DNA of 14,644 nt from JABSOG01 sp041583135 (GTDB lineage: Bacteria; Pseudomonadota; Gammaproteobacteria; Enterobacterales; Alteromonadaceae), in contig JBFHGJ010000131.1 of the NCBI GenBank assembly GCA_041583135.1, positions 1-14,644 of the forward strand, read 5' to 3'. Under the pieces are notes generated by a model, which searched no databases, was not told where the DNA came from, and worked only from the letters and a program-made list of their open reading frames with translations. The position numbers and the translations under genes were made by a program. Position 1 is the first letter of the stretch. Each line of letters starts with the position of its first letter. Below, piece by piece: positions 14,014 through 14,644 of this stretch.

Positions 14014-14644
14014 GTATTCGCGATGCCGTGTTGGACGACAGTAACCTCGACAACGAAGTGGCGCAGCTGAGCTATCAGATCACCGATGCCACCTTGCCGC
14101 TCAATCAAAACTATAGTGCCCTCAGAACGCTGGGGCTTGGCTATATTAAGGTGCTGGCTTCAACCCAATGGACCAACTACAACAGCAGCGATCCGGGGAT
14201 CACCATCTTGGAGCAGTTATGTTACGGTCTCACCGAGTTGGGTTACTGTAACGATTTCTCCATCAATGACATACTGACAGACGCAAATGGCGAGCTTGCC
14301 TTTGACAATCAGTTTTTCGCCCCGGAAAAAATACTCACCACAGGGCCCGTCACCATTGATGACTATAGACGGCTACTGCTCGATGAAATGGACGCCATAA
14401 AAGATGTCTACATTCAGCCAGACCCGGATGCTCCAGGTGCCGGGGTGTATACGGTGGCGCTGTTTATTGAAGATCTTGAAAAGGGGAATGCTTTTGGTAT
14501 TGACCAAACCAACAATGATTTTGCCAATAACATCCGCGACTACCTCAATCAAAATCGCAACCTCGGTGAAGTGTTTAGTACCCCGGTGGTATTGCAAAAA
14601 CAACCGATCGCGTTGAGCGCCGACATTGTGCTGCAAAGCGGCGC
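14010..14644 (+). CDS. Afp12-type baseplate protein, 3'-partial
   Basis: The ATG at 14010 overlaps the previous stop (ATGA), with GGAGG at 14001-14005 just upstream. The frame stays open to the window end, giving 211 complete codons. The N-terminus includes LGLGYIKVLASTQWTNYNSSDPG, then ITILEQLCYGLTELGYCNDF and INDILTD (about residues 43-90). SDPGITxLEQLCYxLTELGY is a hallmark of the large Afp12-like baseplate wedge proteins that form a heterodimer with the Afp11 type. Next comes ILTTGPVTIDDYRRLLLDEMDAIKDVYI, a typical following module. In T4 terms it corresponds to a gp6-like wedge partner. The rest of the gene, and the expected fibre, tape-measure and ATPase genes, lie beyond the window. 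Confidence 0.9.
   Translation, partial: MSIRDAVLDDSNLDNEVAQLSYQITDATLPLNQNYSALRTLGLGYIKVLASTQWTNYNSSDPGITILEQLCYGLTELGYCNDFSINDILTDANGELAFDNQFFAPEKILTTGPVTIDDYRRLLLDEMDAIKDVYIQPDPDAPGAGVYTVALFIEDLEKGNAFGIDQTNNDFANNIRDYLNQNRNLGEVFSTPVVLQKQPIALSADIVLQSG

Noticed and set aside
1..14644. CRISPR arrays, tRNA or rRNA genes, insertion sequences and prophage integrase
   Set aside because: I looked for repeat-spacer patterns, tRNA-like cloverleaves, terminal inverted repeats with transposase frames and integrase motifs, and saw none. The phage-like genes form an eCIS structural set without head, lysis or replication genes in view.

Overview
The window carries most of a structural operon for an extracellular contractile injection system (eCIS; a phage-tail-like particle of the Afp/PVC/MAC type). 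Its right edge cuts the last gene. On the left are the end of a hybrid two-component regulator and a small predicted secreted peptide gene. All convincing genes are on the + strand. The moderate base composition, the one-piece kinase/receiver/AraC regulator and the eCIS proteins suggest a Gram-negative bacterium. My best guess is a marine gammaproteobacterium of the Alteromonadales kind (Shewanella, Pseudoalteromonas or Thalassomonas relatives). This taxonomy is inference and there is no rRNA to confirm it.

Layout: (1) 2-1510, C-terminal part of a hybrid histidine kinase with receiver and AraC-type DNA-binding domains. (2) 1511-1984, a structured leader, a 59-residue signal-peptide-bearing peptide with four Cys in its mature part, and two hairpins, the second a likely terminator. 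(3) 1985-2542, AT-rich non-coding DNA with direct and inverted repeats and a weak promoter candidate; this is the probable control region of the eCIS operon. (4) 2543-14644, the operon in order: DUF4255 tail-terminator-type protein, an unrecognised 286-residue protein, a 15-codon leader ORF, one sheath protein, two tube proteins, a 54-residue DUF5908-like protein, an Afp7-type tube-spike adaptor with a LysM-like end, a VgrG-like spike, a PAAR tip, a gp25-like baseplate protein, a 1320-residue baseplate-J-like Afp11-type protein and the start of an Afp12-type baseplate protein.

How the genes work together: the sheath surrounds a tube of the two gp19-like proteins. The Afp7-type adaptor joins the tube to the VgrG-like trimer, which is capped by the PAAR cone. 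The gp25, Afp11 and Afp12 proteins form the baseplate wedges that trigger sheath contraction. The DUF4255 protein is expected to cap the far end. Tape measure, ATPase, fibre and cargo genes are not in the window and would be expected to the right. Short spacings, several ATGA overlaps and good Shine-Dalgarno sequences support a single co-translated unit.

Most worth a second look: an acidic low-complexity insertion in the Afp11-type protein that holds a short amphipathic helix; the small four-Cys peptide with an SD-sequestering leader fold; the 15-codon ORF in front of the sheath gene; the unrecognised 286-residue protein; and the gene order (terminator first, a single sheath gene, PAAR before gp25).
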